Assembly (NCBI GenBank): GCA_022793195.1
Contig: JAAWCJ010000029.1
Location: 141,014-205,013, forward strand
Source: Lachnospiraceae bacterium
Lineage (GTDB): Bacteria; Bacillota; Clostridia; Lachnospirales; Lachnospiraceae
Length of the DNA stretch: 64,000 bases
Direction: 5' to 3'
Shown: piece by piece, positions 8,232 to 17,808 of the stretch
How positions within the stretch are numbered: the stretch's first letter is position 1
Layout of the letters: every line of letters starts with the position of its first letter
The notes under the pieces: model-generated
What the model saw: only the letters and a program-made list of their open reading frames with translations
Databases searched by the model: none
What the model was told of the DNA's origin: nothing
Position numbers and translations under genes: made by a program

Positions 8232-9477
8232 TTCTGATTTCCCCTCCTTTCCGTTTCCAGTCATAGATAAATACGGCCGCCGCCACAAATCCCAGGCTTA
8301 AAATGCCGTAAAACAGGCGGTTGGCTATGAGTCCCGGAAGTTCTTTTTCAAAAAGTTCCGTATTTCCAAGTGCATTAAACCGCGGGATAAATTTAAAGCC
8401 AAAGTTCCCAACCAACGTGTCAATCGACTGGAAGACGCTGGCAAACCAGAAAATGCCCTGTACCAATATTGCTGTGACACTTCCCGTTAATTCACTGACA
8501 AAAAGCCCCACAGCCACTGTGAAAGCCGTCGCAGGAAATATCCACCCTCCCACATATTTGAGGAATACAAAAGAGTCTGCCGAAATCCCCGCCGATTTTG
8601 CCGCCATGCTGCACTGGATCTGTGAAAATACTGCCAGAATCATAAGCGGGGCCACAGTCATCACCAAAAGGGCCAGGTATCTCGCGAGAAGGATACTTGT
8701 CGATGACATTTTTTTTGAATACAGGGCGGGAAGCCCTTTGGAACGTTTGTCTTTCAAAGTCCTCGCCACCACAGGGAAAACCGGAAGGATGGCCGCCATC
8801 AGTCCCATATAGTCGCAGAACAGCCGCGCAAATGCCCCTGAATATCTGTCCTTTTCAACGATATCGTGATATTCTTTCAGCGCCCCCTCATCAGTCTGGG
8901 GCACTTGCACCCCGTGCTTTACTCTGGCAGCTGCATACATGGAACCTCCCCCAATGAGATCATCTGTCTCTTCCATCAGCTCCAGAAACCGCTCAAAAGA
9001 TACTCCTTCTGCCAAGTCCGTCTCTAAGTCGATCTGTGGCGGGGCCCCTATTTCCATCTCGAGTCCGGCTTTTTGTGCCTCCTCGTAAAAAGCGCTTTCT
9101 TCATTAATATAGTCATATCCCAGTTGTTCCAGTTCTTCCCTGCTTTTCCCCGTAAGCTCTGCCAGGATATCGCCCATCTTCTCCTTTTTCTCTTCTCCCA
9201 GGCTTACCCTTTTATAAAATCCCAATGGATAAGCGGCATAGCTGTTTTGTGCATAATCCTCTGTCAGCCGTCTCAATGTCTTTGTCATAATCAAAGTCTC
9301 ATCAGTGGAATACGTATATCCATACTGCCCTTCCTGCCCCGGCTGAGGCTCCACAAGACTCCAGCTTTCTTCCCCCAGCTGGCTGGCAAAAAACAAAATC
9401 AGACAGACTATATAGGCCCAGTAAGCAAGGCTTTTTACCGTCTGCTTACATTCTTTTAAAAACAGCGTCCCAAACAT
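8206..9477 (-). CDS. ABC-2-type transporter permease
   Basis: 423 residues from the ATG at 9477, which overlaps the ATPase stop (TGATG) and follows GAGGAGGGG. TM1 is near the N-terminus (SLAYWAYIVCLILFFAS), then a ~200-residue extracytoplasmic loop rich in acidic residues. A C-terminal bundle of about five membrane segments follows (LMAAILPVFPVVART, LLARYLALLVMTVAPLMILAV and others). The segment LKDKRSKGLPALYSKKMSSTSIL resembles the cytoplasmic coupling region of ABC-2 permeases. It works with the ATPase upstream and the small permease downstream; the cargo is unknown. Confidence 0.82.
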   Translation of the reverse strand: MFGTLFLKECKQTVKSLAYWAYIVCLILFFASQLGEESWSLVEPQPGQEGQYGYTYSTDETLIMTKTLRRLTEDYAQNSYAAYPLGFYKRVSLGEEKKEKMGDILAELTGKSREELEQLGYDYINEESAFYEEAQKAGLEMEIGAPPQIDLETDLAEGVSFERFLELMEETDDLIGGGSMYAAARVKHGVQVPQTDEGALKEYHDIVEKDRYSGAFARLFCDYMGLMAAILPVFPVVARTLKDKRSKGLPALYSKKMSSTSILLARYLALLVMTVAPLMILAVFSQIQCSMAAKSAGISADSFVFLKYVGGWIFPATAFTVAVGLFVSELTGSVTAILVQGIFWFASVFQSIDTLVGNFGFKFIPRFNALGNTELFEKELPGLIANRLFYGILSLGFVAAAVFIYDWKRKGGEIRIGRLFKNR

Positions 9478-10349
9478 CAGAATCCCCTCCTCTCCATATG
9501 CATGAGATAGAGGTAGGCGTCCTCCACACCGGCACTGCATTTTTCGGCCGAAAATGCAGGCGGTTCCTCGGAAATGAACCGGATAGAAGCCGTACCGCCT
9601 GTGGTCAGGATGGAAGTCACCTGATACATTTCCTGGACTTTTGGAAGCTCCAGCCTGGAAATTTCCGCCCGGTACACCTGTCCGTCCGCCAGGGAGAGAA
9701 GCTCCTCCACTGTTCCATTAAAAATCAACTCTCCTTTATCCAATACTCCGATATGCTCACAGGCAGCCTCCACATCCCCTACGATATGAGTGGACAAAAT
9801 GACAATCCTGTCCCTGGCCACCTCACAGAGAAAATTCCGAAACCGCACCCGTTCCTCCGGGTCAAGCCCCGCCGTCGGTTCATCGACAATGAGCACCTTC
9901 GGATCATGGAGAAGCGCCTGGGCAATGCCAAGCCTCCGCCTCATTCCGCCGGACATGGCCCGTATTTTCGTCTTTGCCTCTTCTTTCAGGTTCACCCGTG
10001 AAAGAAGCGGCATAATCCGCTCTTTTCTCTGTGCCTTCGTAAGTCCCGACAACACCCCCAGATAATCCATGGCCTCACAGGCACTCATACTGCCATACAT
10101 GGAAAAATCCTGGGGAAGATACCCCACCATGGACCGTATTTCCTTCGCCTGCTCCACCGGTACTCCGCAGATACTTACTTCTCCGCCGCTTTTTTTCGTC
10201 AGTGTTGTAATCACTTTCATCAGAGTTGTTTTTCCGGCACCATTGGTTCCCAAAAGCCCGTACATTCCCTCTCCAATGGTCAGGTTCAAATCTTTAATCG
10301 CCTGCTTTTTCCCATAAAACTTATCCAGATGTTCGATCTTGATTTCCAT
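9477..10349 (-). CDS. ABC exporter ATP-binding protein
   Basis: 290 residues from the ATG at 10349 (GGAAAGGAAAC upstream); the longer in-frame start has no ribosome site. Motifs: Walker A GTNGAGKTT, Q-loop YLPQDF, signature variant MSGGMRRR, Walker B VLIVDEPTAGLD and the switch STHIVGD. The C-terminal ~70 residues form the extra domain usual in drug- and peptide-export ATPases. Coupled to the permease gene by a one-base overlap. The two-component system upstream and the general layout are like antimicrobial-resistance export modules, but no specific substrate can be assigned. Confidence 0.92.
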   Translation of the reverse strand: MEIKIEHLDKFYGKKQAIKDLNLTIGEGMYGLLGTNGAGKTTLMKVITTLTKKSGGEVSICGVPVEQAKEIRSMVGYLPQDFSMYGSMSACEAMDYLGVLSGLTKAQRKERIMPLLSRVNLKEEAKTKIRAMSGGMRRRLGIAQALLHDPKVLIVDEPTAGLDPEERVRFRNFLCEVARDRIVILSTHIVGDVEAACEHIGVLDKGELIFNGTVEELLSLADGQVYRAEISRLELPKVQEMYQVTSILTTGGTASIRFISEEPPAFSAEKCSAGVEDAYLYLMHMERRGF

Positions 10350-10406
10350 AATTTGTTTCCTTTCCCGGCCGCCCCGCGGGGTTGCCTTATTGGATTCGGA
10401 TACGGC

Positions 10407-10443
10407 AAAAACCCCGACGGCCATTTTCTTACCGTCAGGGTTT
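10407..10443 (-). terminator. Intrinsic terminator before the ABC exporter genes
   Basis: On the minus strand the arms CCCTGACGG (10432-10440) and CCGTCGGGG pair around a ~12-base loop and are followed by a run of T (plus-strand AAAAA at 10407-10411). It lies ~30 bases after the stop of the upstream membrane protein gene, so the exporter genes probably rely on read-through or their own promoter. Confidence 0.75.
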
Positions 10444-10472
10444 ATTTTAAATAAGAAATCCCTATTTTTTCT

Positions 10473-11564
10473 CTAGTTTGAGACAGAACCGCTTTTTTTC
10501 TGAAAAGCATATATTTGTTTGTCCGGCCAAAACGCCAATGCCTGTTCCAGCTTTTTGCACAGGATCCCGTATTCAGGAAAAGAAACGTCGGATCCAAGCC
10601 AATATTTCCTCGTCCCCTCCCAGCCTGTGACATACAGATAGTGCTGCACCGGAAATACGGAGCTGCTCTGCTTCCGCGGTGACGTCAGGCGGATTTTTTG
10701 AATCTGTGAATAGGGATAATACTGTTCTCCCACCAGCAGGTATTCCCCGCCTATGATAACTTTTTCGGCGCAGTGTTTCCGTTTGATGTGCAGCCCTGCC
10801 CCGACGGCCAGAAGCAAAATAAGCAGCATGGAGGCGAGAAGGGTCAGATATAACAGTTGGAAACTGAAGGCTCCCCCCGCCAAAGCCGCCCGGACGTCCA
10901 GGATACCGACAATGATCACAACACCTGCCACAACCAATGAAATTTTTTTCAGGCAGGCCCATTCTTTTGCAATCAATACAGGAGCCGGAAGGTGAAACTC
11001 GTTTTCGCCCTCGGTATGATAGATCAAAGCCTCTGCAGCCGCTTCGCTGTAGCGCCCGACCACCTCTGTCTTTTCTTCCTCCGTCAGAAGTTCCGTCTGT
11101 TCTCTTTTGAGGGCTGCAAGCACTGTTTCCAATTCCTTTTCCCGGAATCCATAGAGACGTATTTTTCGGATTTCTCCCTGTTTTTCAAAAACCAGATAAC
11201 ATTTTACAGTGATCCATTTGCTGTAAGAACCGATGTGGGCTTTTCTGGTCACAGAAGGTCTTAAAAATCCGTCCAACTCAAAACACTCCCGGTGTCCCAC
11301 TCTGTGAATCAAAACCTGTTCCCCGGCAATTTCCACTGTGGTCCGCCTGAAAAATACCAGGGCTATTCCTAAAACCATCCCCGGCCCCACTACCCATGGC
11401 CAGCGAAAGATCCGGTACAATCCTCCTGTCAGCTCTCCCGGCAACACCAGAAAAAGGAAGTATGATACCACCGCGGACAGGAAACTGAGCAAAAGGCCGA
11501 ACCAGAATCCGCGGAGCAATGTGATCTGTAGAGAACTGCTGTATTTTTTTGTTTTTTCTGTCAT
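10473..11564 (-). CDS. Membrane protein of unknown function, paired hydrophobic hairpins
   Basis: 363 residues, start at 11564 with AAAGGAAC upstream. Two hydrophobic pairs are visible: about residues 14-65 (LLRGFWFGLLLSFLSAVVSYF ... VVGPGMVLGIALVFF) and about 205-260 (ISLVVAGVVIIVGIL ... LLYLTLLASMLLILLLAVGAG). Each is followed by a beta-rich soluble segment of ~100 residues with alternating polar and hydrophobic residues (TTVEIAGEQVLIHRVGH; EKVIIGGEYLLVGEQYYPYSQIQKIRL). This duplicated layout looks like a membrane hairpin followed by a PH-like domain, but I cannot confirm the family. It sits between a two-component system and an ABC exporter in the same direction, so a role in that module is an inference. 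Confidence 0.7.
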   Translation of the reverse strand: MTEKTKKYSSSLQITLLRGFWFGLLLSFLSAVVSYFLFLVLPGELTGGLYRIFRWPWVVGPGMVLGIALVFFRRTTVEIAGEQVLIHRVGHRECFELDGFLRPSVTRKAHIGSYSKWITVKCYLVFEKQGEIRKIRLYGFREKELETVLAALKREQTELLTEEEKTEVVGRYSEAAAEALIYHTEGENEFHLPAPVLIAKEWACLKKISLVVAGVVIIVGILDVRAALAGGAFSFQLLYLTLLASMLLILLLAVGAGLHIKRKHCAEKVIIGGEYLLVGEQYYPYSQIQKIRLTSPRKQSSSVFPVQHYLYVTGWEGTRKYWLGSDVSFPEYGILCKKLEQALAFWPDKQIYAFQKKSGSVSN

Positions 11565-11657
11565 TTGGTTCCTTTCAAAATCGTAGGTTTGGTGTCATCT
11601 CTAAATTTACAAAGGCAGCAAACTGAAAAGCCGCCAGAATCAACTTTTTTCTGTTTT

Positions 11658-12893
11658 TTAGTAACTTTCTTCTACTCTGTTTTCCGCTTCAAAAGCCGCC
11701 GAGACAATGGCCCCGCCGTCCACGCTGTTGTGGATACTCAAGGAACCGCCATGTTTTTCACAGAGCACACGGCAGATGTAAAGCCCGATTCCAAAATGCT
11801 CTTTCTCCGTCGCTTCTTTATCTTTATAGTAAGGCTTCGCCGCCATGCGAAGTCCTTCCTCCGTAAAACCAGGGCCGTCATCTTTCACATAAACCTCCAG
11901 AAAATCCCCCTCATTCGTGAGGATCACCTGCACCCATTTCTTGGCATAGCGGATTCCATTGGAGAGAATATTTTCCGCAGTCTCCAAAAAAATCTCCTCA
12001 TCCAGATACAACCTTTTTTCCGGAGGGATACGTCTGTCAGCCCAAATATGGATACCGCCTGTCCCGTCAAGGGCATCTGCCATGGATTTTAATGCTGCAA
12101 ATACGGAAGCCCCCGTCGTCTCTTTCTTTACAGCCTTTCGGTCTTCCAGGGAGCCCACGCTTTTCATAGTGTCCCCAAACCGCTTCAGGCGCAGAACCTG
12201 CCTGTCCATCATGGCGAGGGTTTCCATCAGTTTTTCTCTGCTTACTCTCCCCTCCGGGTAATAGGTCGTAAGAAAATCAATATAGCCGTGCAGCACTGTA
12301 AGAGGCGTCCGAAGGTCGTGGGCGAATGCGTGGTTGAGACGCCTTTGTTCCTCCATCATATCCCACATTTTCTGATGATTTTCCTTAAGGCTCCCCCGCA
12401 TTTTTTCAAATCCTGCACAAAGCCTCCCCATCTCATCGTCGGAGCCATATTCACACCGGAAATCCAGGTCATTGGCCGCGATTTTTTCCATGCTGCCTGA
12501 CAAAATCTGAAGAGGATTCTTCAGTTTATTTTTATAAAACAACAGGCAGACACAGGCGACGCCGCCTATTACACATACAAAGGGACTCCATGTCTGTACC
12601 ATATCCAGCATATTTTTAAGGGCTCTGTCAGCGCCATCCATTTTTGTTTCTTGATCCGGCAAAACTGCATCTGGAGAAATCTCATATGGAATCTCATATG
12701 GAACCTCCTCATAAATAGTAAAATACTTCCATTCCAGGCTGTTTAACATATTCTGGGAAAAAGAACCAATGAGAACCATCGCCAAAAGGGTTCCTGCCGT
12801 TCCCATGGCAATATACATTGCCAGCGCCTTTTTTAAAGACAGATGGAACAGCCTGTTCCGAAACGCTTTCCATCTCCGTTTCAGCCAACCCAC
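11658..12893 (-). CDS. Sensor histidine kinase, VanS-like
   Basis: 411 residues. TM1 about 22-44, a short ~55-residue external loop containing the odd near-repeat VPYEIPYEIS, TM2 about 102-120, and HAMP about 121-175. The HisKA motif is HAFAHDLRTPLTVLHGY with phospho-acceptor His192; the N box is AENILSNGIRYA; G1 is KDDGPGF and G2 is HFGIGLYICRVLCEKHGG. All catalytic boxes are present. The start overlaps the regulator gene by 13 bases. The small sensor loop suggests detection of a signal at or in the membrane, as in antimicrobial-peptide sensors. Confidence 0.92.
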   Translation of the reverse strand: MGWLKRRWKAFRNRLFHLSLKKALAMYIAMGTAGTLLAMVLIGSFSQNMLNSLEWKYFTIYEEVPYEIPYEISPDAVLPDQETKMDGADRALKNMLDMVQTWSPFVCVIGGVACVCLLFYKNKLKNPLQILSGSMEKIAANDLDFRCEYGSDDEMGRLCAGFEKMRGSLKENHQKMWDMMEEQRRLNHAFAHDLRTPLTVLHGYIDFLTTYYPEGRVSREKLMETLAMMDRQVLRLKRFGDTMKSVGSLEDRKAVKKETTGASVFAALKSMADALDGTGGIHIWADRRIPPEKRLYLDEEIFLETAENILSNGIRYAKKWVQVILTNEGDFLEVYVKDDGPGFTEEGLRMAAKPYYKDKEATEKEHFGIGLYICRVLCEKHGGSLSIHNSVDGGAIVSAAFEAENRVEESY

Positions 12894-13555
12894 TGATATC
12901 CCACCCCCCAGACTGTCTCTATATAAGATTTTTCCGAATATTTTTTAATTTTCAGCCGAATCCGCCGGATATGCTCCGTCACAATGGCTTCATCCCCTTC
13001 ACTGTCATATCCCCAGAGACGCTCATAAATCCGTTCTTTGGAAAACACCTGTCCCCTGTTCATGGAAAGCAGCTCCACAATATCAAATTCCGTCTTTGTC
13101 AGCCCTACATTTTCCCCGCCGCAGTAAACACACCTTCTGGAATAATGAATAACCAGATCATCGGAAAACCTGAGAGAATCTTTTTTTCCCGCCCTGGCCT
13201 CCCTCCGCAGATGGGCGGCCACCCTGGCGCCAAGCTCCTCCAGGGAAAAGGGCTTGATAATATAATCGTCTCCCCCGATCATCAGCCCATTGATTCTGTC
13301 CTGTTCTTCCACTCTGGCAGTCAAAAACAGAATCGGGCAGTCCACATATTCCCGAACCCTCCTGCATACTTCCAGGCCGTCCATTCCCGGCATATTGATA
13401 TCCAAAAGAATCAGATCCGGCTGTCCCGAAATCTTCTCCAATACTTCTTTTCCATCTTTTGCTGTCATCGTCTGATATCCCTGTATACAGAAGAAGTCTG
13501 TCAGCAGCGTCCGTATATCCGCTTCGTCATCCGCAATTAAAATCTTATACCCCAT
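12881..13555 (-). CDS. OmpR-family response regulator, VanR-like
   Basis: 224 residues. Receiver: acidic pocket ADDEAD (Asp9/Asp10), phospho-acceptor Asp52 in LLDINMPGMDG, Thr in FLTARV, Lys in IIKPF. Winged-helix effector with LTKTEFDIVELL and TEHIRRIRLKIKKY. First gene of the minus-strand module that continues with the kinase and the 363-residue membrane protein. A divergent tRNA promoter lies ~120 bases upstream on the other strand. Confidence 0.94.
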   Translation of the reverse strand: MGYKILIADDEADIRTLLTDFFCIQGYQTMTAKDGKEVLEKISGQPDLILLDINMPGMDGLEVCRRVREYVDCPILFLTARVEEQDRINGLMIGGDDYIIKPFSLEELGARVAAHLRREARAGKKDSLRFSDDLVIHYSRRCVYCGGENVGLTKTEFDIVELLSMNRGQVFSKERIYERLWGYDSEGDEAIVTEHIRRIRLKIKKYSEKSYIETVWGVGYQWVG

Positions 13556-13674
13556 TTCCTGTTTTCCCCATCTTTTTCCAGATTTTGTAATGGTTTCAGA
13601 ATCTATATTTTGTTATTATTTTATCATAGAAATCCCTACAAAAACACTATAAAATCAGATTTAGGAGAAAAGAG

Positions 13675-13703
13675 TTGACATACGGAAAATCCTGTGATAT
13701 AAA
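13675..13703 (+). promoter_or_regulatory. Promoter of the tRNA-Trp/tRNA-Ala unit
   Basis: TTGACA (13675-13680), exactly 17 bases, then TATAAA (13698-13703), 26 bases before the mature 5' end of tRNA-Trp. Strong sigma-A match. Confidence 0.85.
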
Positions 13704-13729
13704 TGTAAGGTAGGTTTCAGCTACAGTAC

Positions 13730-13802
13730 AGGGGTGTAGTTCAGTCGGTAGAACGTTGGTCTCCAAAACCAAATGTCGAGGGTTCGAGTCCTTCCGCCCC
13801 TG
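13730..13802 (+). tRNA. tRNA-Trp (anticodon CCA)
   Basis: Seven-base acceptor stem AGGGGTG/CGCCCCT, discriminator G at 13802. Anticodon stem TTGGT/ACCAA with loop CTCCAAA (anticodon CCA). T-loop GGTTCGAGTC. The 3' CCA is not encoded. Confidence 0.95.
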
Positions 13803-13823
13803 CTTATGAATCCTTTATCTTAC

Positions 13824-13896
13824 GGGGCATTAGCGCAGTTGGGAGCGCGCCACACTGGCAGTGTGGAGGCCAGGGGTTCAAGTCCCCTATGCTCCA
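13824..13896 (+). tRNA. tRNA-Ala (anticodon GGC)
   Basis: Acceptor GGGGCAT/ATGCTCC (one G-T pair), discriminator A at 13896. Anticodon stem CCACA/TGTGG with loop CTGGCAG (anticodon GGC). T arm GGGGTTCAAGTCCCC. Cotranscribed with tRNA-Trp 21 bases upstream. Confidence 0.95.
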
Positions 13897-13898
13897 CG

Positions 13899-13936
13899 AA
13901 AAAAGTCTGGAAAACCATGATTCCAGACTTTTTTGT
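13899..13936 (+). terminator. Intrinsic terminator of the tRNA unit
   Basis: AAAAAAGTCTGGAA pairs with TTCCAGACTTTTTT around ACCATGA, giving a ~14-bp stem with a T run directly after tRNA-Ala. The A-rich 5' side makes it potentially bidirectional, which would also serve the convergent XRE gene. Confidence 0.9.
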
Positions 13937-13989
13937 CGTATAGGATTAAGGTATCAAAAGCCCTCCGGATACCCAAAAGCAGAATGGTT

Positions 13990-14499
13990 TTATCCTTTCT
14001 TCCGTGTCGCAAAAATTCCAACCATTGCCCCTATAAAGATAAATGGCGCTAATCTGACAAACAGCCATTCCAATGCATGGAAAACTGCTCCGGCAACAGC
14101 GGTTTCCGGGTCGTTATAATCCCAACCCAAGTAAGGACTATTTAATATAATCCAGACCGCAAAACCGATTGCTATGAGCGCACACAATGAAATAAACAGC
14201 CAATGGAATATTTTTCTTCTTGTGGCCTTCTTTTGTGCAAATTGTAAGTTTATCATCTCCAGTTTTTCGGAAATCACTTTTAAATCATCAGCTTTCGGCT
14301 CACTGACAGTCTCCCCAAGCAAAGTACTTACAGGCGTTTCCAACACTTCCGATATGGAGATTAACATATCAGAATCAGGAACCGACAATCCCTGCTCCCA
14401 CTTAGAGATTGTTTGCCGAACCACATTCAGCCTGACAGCAAGTCCTTCTTGTGAAAGTCCTTTTGATTTTCTGATTGCTTTCATGTTTTCGTTCAACAT
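13990..14499 (-). CDS. XRE-family regulator with C-terminal membrane anchor
   Basis: 169 residues. The N-terminal Cro/C1-type helix-turn-helix is about residues 6-62 (MKAIRKSKGLSQEGLAVRL, VVRQTISKWEQGLSVPDS). A Lys-rich linker follows, then two hydrophobic segments about 98-117 (FHWLFISLCALIAIGFAVWI) and 135-163. It ends in a basic tail ATRKKG. This is a membrane-tethered transcription factor layout. AAGGAGG precedes the ATG by 12 bases, a long spacing; the gap is occupied by a perfect dyad TTACCG-A-CGGTAA that touches the start codon, suggesting autorepression. No target gene in the same operon is obvious. Confidence 0.88.
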   Translation of the reverse strand: MLNENMKAIRKSKGLSQEGLAVRLNVVRQTISKWEQGLSVPDSDMLISISEVLETPVSTLLGETVSEPKADDLKVISEKLEMINLQFAQKKATRRKIFHWLFISLCALIAIGFAVWIILNSPYLGWDYNDPETAVAGAVFHALEWLFVRLAPFIFIGAMVGIFATRKKG

Positions 14500-14511
14500 T
14501 ACCGACGGTAA
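14499..14511. promoter_or_regulatory. Perfect dyad over the XRE start codon, probable auto-operator
   Basis: TTACCG-A-CGGTAA is a 13-bp perfect palindrome that begins at the A of the start codon and lies between the ribosome-binding site and the ATG. Size and position fit a Cro/C1-type operator. Confidence 0.5.
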
Positions 14512-14664
14512 CCTCCTTTCTTCCAGTCGTTGTCATTATCCTATCAGGGATTGCCCGTTGCCACAAGCAACACATGTTAACATTTAAAATTTATCGCCGA
14601 GCAGGGCGCAATCGCCTCACCGAAGTTATGCTTTATTCCCAGGGGACAAAGTTTCCTATAGGAC

Positions 14665-14706
14665 AAAAAATAGCGCCCCGACTCTGGCAAGTAAGGCGCT
14701 ATTTCT
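14665..14706 (-). terminator. Terminator after glyA
   Basis: AAATAGCGCC and GGCGCTATTT pair around ~19 bases, starting ~15 bases after the glyA stop. On the minus strand the second arm runs into a stretch of T. Confidence 0.8.
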
Positions 14707-14721
14707 TCCATTTAAAAGTTT

Positions 14722-15963
14722 TTATTCATACAGCGGATACTTGTCTGTCAATTCCTTCACCAGGGCCTTCGCTTTCGCAGTGTTGGCCTCATCCTGGGTA
14801 ATGACCAGACGAATCGCTTCTGCAATCACTGCCATATCCTCTTCTTTAAGTCCCCTGCTGGTGACAGCCTGGGCGCCAAGACGGATACCGCTGGTGACAA
14901 AAGGCTTCTCCGGGTCATTGGGAATCGCATTCTTATTGCAGGTAATGTTGGCCGCATCGAGAAGCTTTTCCGCCGCTTTTCCGGTTACACCTACGGGACG
15001 CAAATCCACCAACATCAAATGATTGTCCGTTCCGCCGGAAACAATGTCGAACCCTCTGGAAAGAAGCTCGGCTGCCAGTTTGGCCGCGTTCTTCTTGGTG
15101 TTCGCCATATATTCTTTAAAAGAAGGTTCCAGTGCTTCCCTGAAGCAGACGGCCTTTGCCGCGATCACATGCATCAGGGGGCCGCCCTGGATGCCGGGGA
15201 ATACAGCTTTATTGAAATTAAACTTCTCTTCAATCTCATTGCTGCAGAGAATCATACCGCCTCTGGGGCCGCGGAGCGTCTTGTGGGTCGTAGTGGTGGT
15301 CACATGGGCGTAAGGAATCGGACTCATATGGAGGCCGGCCGCCACCAGCCCGGCAATATGGGCCATGTCCACCATCAGATATGCGCCCACCTCATCGGCA
15401 ATCTCCCGGAACAGTTTAAAGTTGATCTCTCTGGCATAAGCGCTGGCTCCGGCCACAATCAACTTCGGCTTACACTCATGGGCAAGACGGCGAACCTCCT
15501 CATAGTCGATCACACCTTCAGCTGTAACGCCATAAGGGACAATCTTAAAATAAGCTCCGGACATGTTTACAGGGCTTCCATGTGTCAGGTGTCCGCCATG
15601 GGCCAGGTTCATGCCCATCACCGTATCCCCCGGCTTTAACATGGCAAAAAATACAGCCATATTGGCCTGGGCGCCGGAATGGGGCTGCACATTCACATAC
15701 TCACAGCCAAACAGCTTCTTTGCCCGCTCCCTTGCCAGATCTTCTACCACATCCACATACTCACAGCCGCCGTAATAGCGTTTTCCGGGATACCCTTCCG
15801 CATACTTATTGGTCAGTACGCTTCCCATGGCCGACATTACGGCTTTGCTCACAAGGTTCTCAGAAGCAATCAGCTCCAGATGGCTTCTTTGCCTTCCCAG
15901 CTCATCCTGGATTGCTTTTGCAACTTCAGGATCATACGCGGTCACTTCATCAAATGAATACAT
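14722..15963 (-). CDS. glyA: Serine hydroxymethyltransferase
   Basis: 413 residues from the ATG at 15963 (AGGAGG eight bases upstream), normal for the family; an upstream in-frame ATG lies within aspS. PLP enzyme that interconverts serine and glycine while loading one-carbon units on tetrahydrofolate. Visible: [18 protein letters not shown], the substrate-binding YPGKRYYGG, and the PLP-Lys motif [16 protein letters not shown]. Other conserved stretches are [12 protein letters not shown] and [15 protein letters not shown]. It is last in the hisS-aspS-glyA unit and is followed by an intrinsic terminator, so tRNA charging and glycine/one-carbon supply appear co-expressed. Confidence 0.97.
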   Translation of the reverse strand: MYSFDEVTAYDPEVAKAIQDELGRQRSHLELIASENLVSKAVMSAMGSVLTNKYAEGYPGKRYYGGCEYVDVVEDLARERAKKLFGCEYVNVQPHSGAQANMAVFFAMLKPGDTVMGMNLAHGGHLTHGSPVNMSGAYFKIVPYGVTAEGVIDYEEVRRLAHECKPKLIVAGASAYAREINFKLFREIADEVGAYLMVDMAHIAGLVAAGLHMSPIPYAHVTTTTTHKTLRGPRGGMILCSNEIEEKFNFNKAVFPGIQGGPLMHVIAAKAVCFREALEPSFKEYMANTKKNAAKLAAELLSRGFDIVSGGTDNHLMLVDLRPVGVTGKAAEKLLDAANITCNKNAIPNDPEKPFVTSGIRLGAQAVTSRGLKEEDMAVIAEAIRLVITQDEANTAKAKALVKELTDKYPLYE

Positions 15964-15988
15964 TGGTTTTCCTCCTGATCTGAATTTA

Positions 15989-17746
15989 TTATTCGTTGAT
16001 ATCCAACTTAATATGCACATCTTCAAGCTGCTTCGGACTCACCAAAGAAGGTGCACCCATCATAATGTCCTGGGCATTTTTATTCATAGGGAAGGGAATC
16101 ACCTCACGGATGCTGTCCTCTCCGGCTAAAAGCATGACCATCCGGTCCACGCCGGGAGCAATTCCCGCATGAGGCGGCGCCCCGTAACAGAACGCATTGT
16201 ACATGGCCGGGAATTTGGCTTTCACATCCTCCTCCCCCAGGCCCACCATGCGGAACGCTTCGATCATGATCTCCGGGTCATGGTTTCTCACTGCGCCGGA
16301 AGAAAGCTCGATGCCGTTGCACACCAGATCATACTGATACGCATAAATATCCAGGGGATCCTGCTCTTTTAACGCCTTCATGCCACCCTGGGGCATGGAA
16401 AAAGGATTATGGCAAAACTCCAGCTCACCGGATTCCTCACCGATTTCATACATGGGGAAATCCACGATCCAGCAGAATTCATAACACTCTTTGTCCATAT
16501 ACCGCTCTGCGTAATTGGCCACGGTCTTTCTCGCCACTCCTGCACCCTTCTGAGCTTCTGCCTTTGTACCTGCCGCCAAAAGCACCAGCTCGCCGCCCTT
16601 TAAGGACAAAGCGGACATAACGGCACCTGCTCTGTCTGAAAGGAATTTTGAAATACCTCCGGTAAGGCTTCCGTCAGTCCCTGCCTTGAACCAGTAAAGC
16701 TTCTTTCCGGTCTGGACTTCCACATCGGCGCAAATCTTATCAATGACCTTACGGCTCTCTGTGAAATCCGGGCACACAACTGCCCTCACCTGGGCGTCTG
16801 CAAAGGGTTCAAAGCCACAGTCTTTCATTATTTCCGTCCCGTCAGAAAGCTCCAGTTTAATCCGCAAATCCGGCTTGTCCGTACCGAACCGCTCCATGGA
16901 ATCCCGATAAGAAATCCTTGTGAATGGAGCCGAAGAAGCTTTATTGTAAATTCCATATTTTTCAAACACAGGCGGCAACACCTGCTCAATGATGGCAAAT
17001 ACATCATCCTGGGAGGCAAAAGCCATCTCCATGTCCAGCTGGTAAAATTCACCGGGAGAACGGTCCGCCCTGGCATCCTCATCCCGGAAGCAGGGGGCGA
17101 TCTGGAAATAGCGGTCAAAGCCCGACGCCATCAAAAGCTGCTTAAACTGCTGGGGCGCCTGGGGCAGTGCATAAAACTTTCCCGGATGGTTCCTGGACGG
17201 CACCAGATAGTCCCTGGCCCCTTCCGGGGAAGAACAAGTCAGAATCGGCGTCGTAATTTCATAAAAATCCAAATCCATCATCCGTTTTCTAAGCTCCGCC
17301 ACGATACGGGAACGCATGAGAATCTTATTTTTCACTTCCGGGTTTCTGAGATCCAGATACCGGTATTTTAAACGGGCGTTTTCATCGGCTTCTTTGGAAC
17401 GGGAAACCTCAAAAGGCAGCGCGTTATAATGGCATTTACCCAAAACCTCCATGGATTCCGGCACCACCTCGATCTCTCCTGTGGGAAGGTTTCCATTCTT
17501 GCTGGAACGTTCCCGCACAGTCCCGGTGACGGAAAGGGTGGATTCCCTGTTCACCGATGAAATTTTCTCCATCATTTCCTCAGATTCAATGACCACCTGA
17601 GTCTCGCCATAAAAATCACGGAGCATCAAAAATCCCAGGTTTTTGCTGACCCGGCGCAGATTTTCATACCATCCGGCCAGAGTCACCTTTTCCCCCACAT
17701 CTTTGATTCTTAAATCATTACAGGTATGTGTCCTGGACTGAAACAT
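15989..17746 (-). CDS. aspS: Aspartate--tRNA ligase (bacterial type)
   Basis: 585 residues. The N-terminal anticodon-binding OB fold (about 1-105) contains [12 protein letters not shown]. The class II catalytic core has motif 2 [22 protein letters not shown] and motif 3 [15 protein letters not shown]. The bacterial GAD insertion (about 280-420) lies between them. Ligates Asp to tRNA-Asp in the cytoplasm. GAGGAGATT precedes the ATG. It is 62 bp after hisS, the classical hisS-aspS pairing of Firmicutes, and 25 bp before glyA. No T-box leader is present inside the unit. Confidence 0.97.
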   Translation of the reverse strand: MFQSRTHTCNDLRIKDVGEKVTLAGWYENLRRVSKNLGFLMLRDFYGETQVVIESEEMMEKISSVNRESTLSVTGTVRERSSKNGNLPTGEIEVVPESMEVLGKCHYNALPFEVSRSKEADENARLKYRYLDLRNPEVKNKILMRSRIVAELRKRMMDLDFYEITTPILTCSSPEGARDYLVPSRNHPGKFYALPQAPQQFKQLLMASGFDRYFQIAPCFRDEDARADRSPGEFYQLDMEMAFASQDDVFAIIEQVLPPVFEKYGIYNKASSAPFTRISYRDSMERFGTDKPDLRIKLELSDGTEIMKDCGFEPFADAQVRAVVCPDFTESRKVIDKICADVEVQTGKKLYWFKAGTDGSLTGGISKFLSDRAGAVMSALSLKGGELVLLAAGTKAEAQKGAGVARKTVANYAERYMDKECYEFCWIVDFPMYEIGEESGELEFCHNPFSMPQGGMKALKEQDPLDIYAYQYDLVCNGIELSSGAVRNHDPEIMIEAFRMVGLGEEDVKAKFPAMYNAFCYGAPPHAGIAPGVDRMVMLLAGEDSIREVIPFPMNKNAQDIMMGAPSLVSPKQLEDVHIKLDINE

Positions 17747-17808
17747 AACTTAATCTCCTCTATCTCTGTCTATTTATCTGCCTGCTCCCATCTGCGGCTC
17801 CTCCCCGC

